From: Bradyrhizobium sp.
GTDB lineage: Bacteria; Pseudomonadota; Alphaproteobacteria; Rhizobiales; Xanthobacteraceae
Direction of reading: 5' to 3'
NCBI RefSeq assembly: GCF_030654605.1
Contig: NZ_JAURXB010000072.1
Coordinates: 78,492-142,491 of the forward strand
Length of the DNA: 64,000 nucleotides
Shown here: positions 62,613 to 64,000 of the stretch, piece after piece
How positions within the stretch are numbered: the first letter of the stretch is position 1
Layout of the letters: each line of letters opens with the position of its first letter
The notes under the pieces: model-generated
Databases searched by the model: none
What the model saw: the letters and a program-made list of their open reading frames with translations, nothing else
Told to the model about the DNA's origin: nothing
Translations under genes and position numbers: made by a program

Positions 62613-64000
62613 ATGTCCGATCCGCTCCACGCCTTTCCGACCGCCTGCGCGCAGACGCTGCGGGCGCTGGCGCGCTATCCGCAGCGCACGGCGTTCTCCT
62701 GGTCCGGCGGATCGGTCAGCTACGCCGGCGCCAGCGACCTGATCGGCCGCATCCAGAAGGTGTTCATGCAGCTCGGGTTGCAGCCGGGCGCTCGGGTCGC
62801 CTTGTTATCGGCCAACCGCGCCGACAGCTGGTGCAGCGGCGTCGCCGCTCAACTGGCGCGGTTGTCGGTCACCTCGCTGCATCCGCTGGGCTCGCTCGAC
62901 GATCAGCTGTTCCAGCTCGAGGATTCCGAAACCCAGGTGCTGGTGGTCGACGCCGATACCTTTCGGGACCGCGGCGGCGAACTCGCGGCCAGGGCATCGA
63001 ACCTGAAGCACGTGTTCACGCTCGGTCCCGCCGGTTACGGCGTCGACTTGCTGGCCGCGATCGAAGCCGCCGGCAGCGCCAACCCACGTAATTTTGCCGG
63101 CGCCGACGACATCGCGACGCTCAATTACACCGGCGGCACCACCGGCAAGTCGAAAGGCGCGCTGCGCTACCATCGCGAATATAGCGGTTTTGCAAATGCC
63201 ATCCTGGCCGATTTCGAAATCCCGGATACGCCTGTTTATCTCGCGGTGGCCCCAATCAGCCACGTCGCCGGCACCAAGGTGCTGCCGACGCTGATGCGCG
63301 GCGGCACCGTGCATTTGCTCAAGGGCTTCGATCCCGAGGCGGTTTTCAAAACCATCGCACGCGAGCGGATCAATTTTGCACTGCTGGTGCCGACCATGAT
63401 CTACGTGCTCCTGGATCACCCCGCGCTCGACAAGACCGACTTGTCCTCACTGGAATTGCTGCTCTACGGCGCCTCGGCAATGTCGCCGAGCCGGCTGATC
63501 GAGGGCATCGGGCGGATCGGCCCGGTGTTCTCGCAGCTCTACGGCCAGACCGAATGCTACCCGGTGTCGGTGCTGCGCAAGCGGGACCACGACCCGAAGA
63601 CGCCGGAGCTGTTCACATCCTGCGGCTTCCCGATCGCCGCCTGTGACGTCAAGGTGCTCGACGACAATGACAGGGAAGTCGCCACCGGCGAAGCCGGCGA
63701 AATCTGCGTGCGCGCACCGCATGTGATGGCCGAATACTGGAAGCGGCCGGAACAGACCGCCGAAGCCCTGAAGAGCGGCTGGCTGCATACCGGCGACATC
63801 GCCCGCGCCGACGAGCGCGGCTATCTGTTCATCCTCGACCGCAAGAAGGACATGATCGTCTCCGGCGGCTTCAACATCTTTCCGCGCGAGGTCGAGGACG
63901 TGCTGTCGCAGCATGCCGACGTCGCGATGGTCGCCGTGGTCGGCGTGCCCGACGACAAATGGGGCGAGGCCGTCACCGCGGTCGTGGTCGCGCGCGAAGG
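62613..64000 (+). CDS. AMP-dependent acyl-CoA ligase, N-terminal part (3' end outside window)
   Basis: Absent from the ORF track because it has no stop in the window. GGAGGAAAC precedes the ATG at 62613 and the frame is open for 462 codons. ANL-superfamily adenylation motifs: P-loop NYTGGTTGKSKGA (A3), LYGQTECYP (A5), GWLHTGDIARADERGY (A7) and the hinge DRKKDMIVSGGFNIFPREVE (A8). Only the last residues with the catalytic Lys are cut off. A medium- or long-chain or aromatic acyl-CoA ligase; substrate unclear. Confidence 0.9.
   Translation, partial: MSDPLHAFPTACAQTLRALARYPQRTAFSWSGGSVSYAGASDLIGRIQKVFMQLGLQPGARVALLSANRADSWCSGVAAQLARLSVTSLHPLGSLDDQLFQLEDSETQVLVVDADTFRDRGGELAARASNLKHVFTLGPAGYGVDLLAAIEAAGSANPRNFAGADDIATLNYTGGTTGKSKGALRYHREYSGFANAILADFEIPDTPVYLAVAPISHVAGTKVLPTLMRGGTVHLLKGFDPEAVFKTIARERINFALLVPTMIYVLLDHPALDKTDLSSLELLLYGASAMSPSRLIEGIGRIGPVFSQLYGQTECYPVSVLRKRDHDPKTPELFTSCGFPIAACDVKVLDDNDREVATGEAGEICVRAPHVMAEYWKRPEQTAEALKSGWLHTGDIARADERGYLFILDRKKDMIVSGGFNIFPREVEDVLSQHADVAMVAVVGVPDDKWGEAVTAVVVARE

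Noticed and set aside
1-64000. CRISPR arrays, insertion sequences, rRNA genes
   Set aside because: No regularly spaced repeats, no transposase ORF and no rRNA sequence were recognised.

Overview
The window looks like a chromosome segment of a Bradyrhizobium-type alphaproteobacterium (Nitrobacteraceae). This rests on high GC, the gene order xerD / aroK-aroB / CNNM-CBS protein / bolA / J-domain protein / cobS-cobT, and several mosaic intergenic repeat families of the kind scattered through these genomes. Nothing was searched or computed; identifications come from reading motifs and from memory of the families.

Layout. 1-5 kb: end of an acyl-CoA ligase, a DUF2252 protein, an HtrA-like protein with no visible catalytic triad, and an esterase. 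5-9.7 kb: DsbA-like oxidoreductase, TauE/SafE exporter, a secreted repeat protein, an AbrB-family membrane protein, XerD and a 48-aa protein missed by the ORF track. 9.8-21.9 kb: core block of shikimate genes (aroK-aroB, ATGA overlap), CNNM/CBS protein, BolA, J-domain protein, a divergent pair of citrate-synthase homologues (one fused to a DNA-binding domain), DedA, aerobic cobaltochelatase subunits cobS and cobT, and a Tat-exported phytase-like esterase. 21.9-23.5 kb: a 600-bp non-coding element with strong long-range base pairing, dsbB and tRNA-Leu(CAA).

23.4-38.1 kb is accessory. The 3' end of tRNA-Leu recurs at 27.58 kb and, longer, at 35.88 kb, as expected of elements integrated at a tRNA gene. 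The first interval carries a small lipoprotein, a membrane protein and a large secreted FecR-domain protein. The second carries a frameshifted TPR remnant, a membrane adenylate cyclase, a YgaP-like membrane protein and a complete minus-strand phosphite-oxidation operon ptxA-ptxB-ptxC-ptxD-ptxE with a good Pho box upstream. PtxABC would import phosphite, PtxD would oxidise it to phosphate with NAD, and PtxE would regulate. Just outside lie acdR/acdS (ACC deaminase and its Lrp-type regulator) and a decayed second copy of the transporter ATPase gene with a clean 96-bp internal deletion. No integrase is visible.

38-44.3 kb: TonB receptor and PepSY membrane protein (iron uptake), a fumarylacetoacetase-family hydratase and an Mpl-like Mur ligase with an atypical P-loop. 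44.5-49.5 kb: a three-gene signalling operon (PAS/GAF kinase, single-domain receiver, hybrid kinase). 49.6-52.4 kb: formate/nitrite channel with a PP2C-Ser/Thr kinase fusion. 52.7-58.3 kb: NarL/NarX-type two-component pair and small secreted or hypothetical proteins. 58.4-64 kb: ilvD, a zinc-sensing (CZB) diguanylate cyclase, a nitronate-monooxygenase-like protein and the start of another acyl-CoA ligase running off the window.
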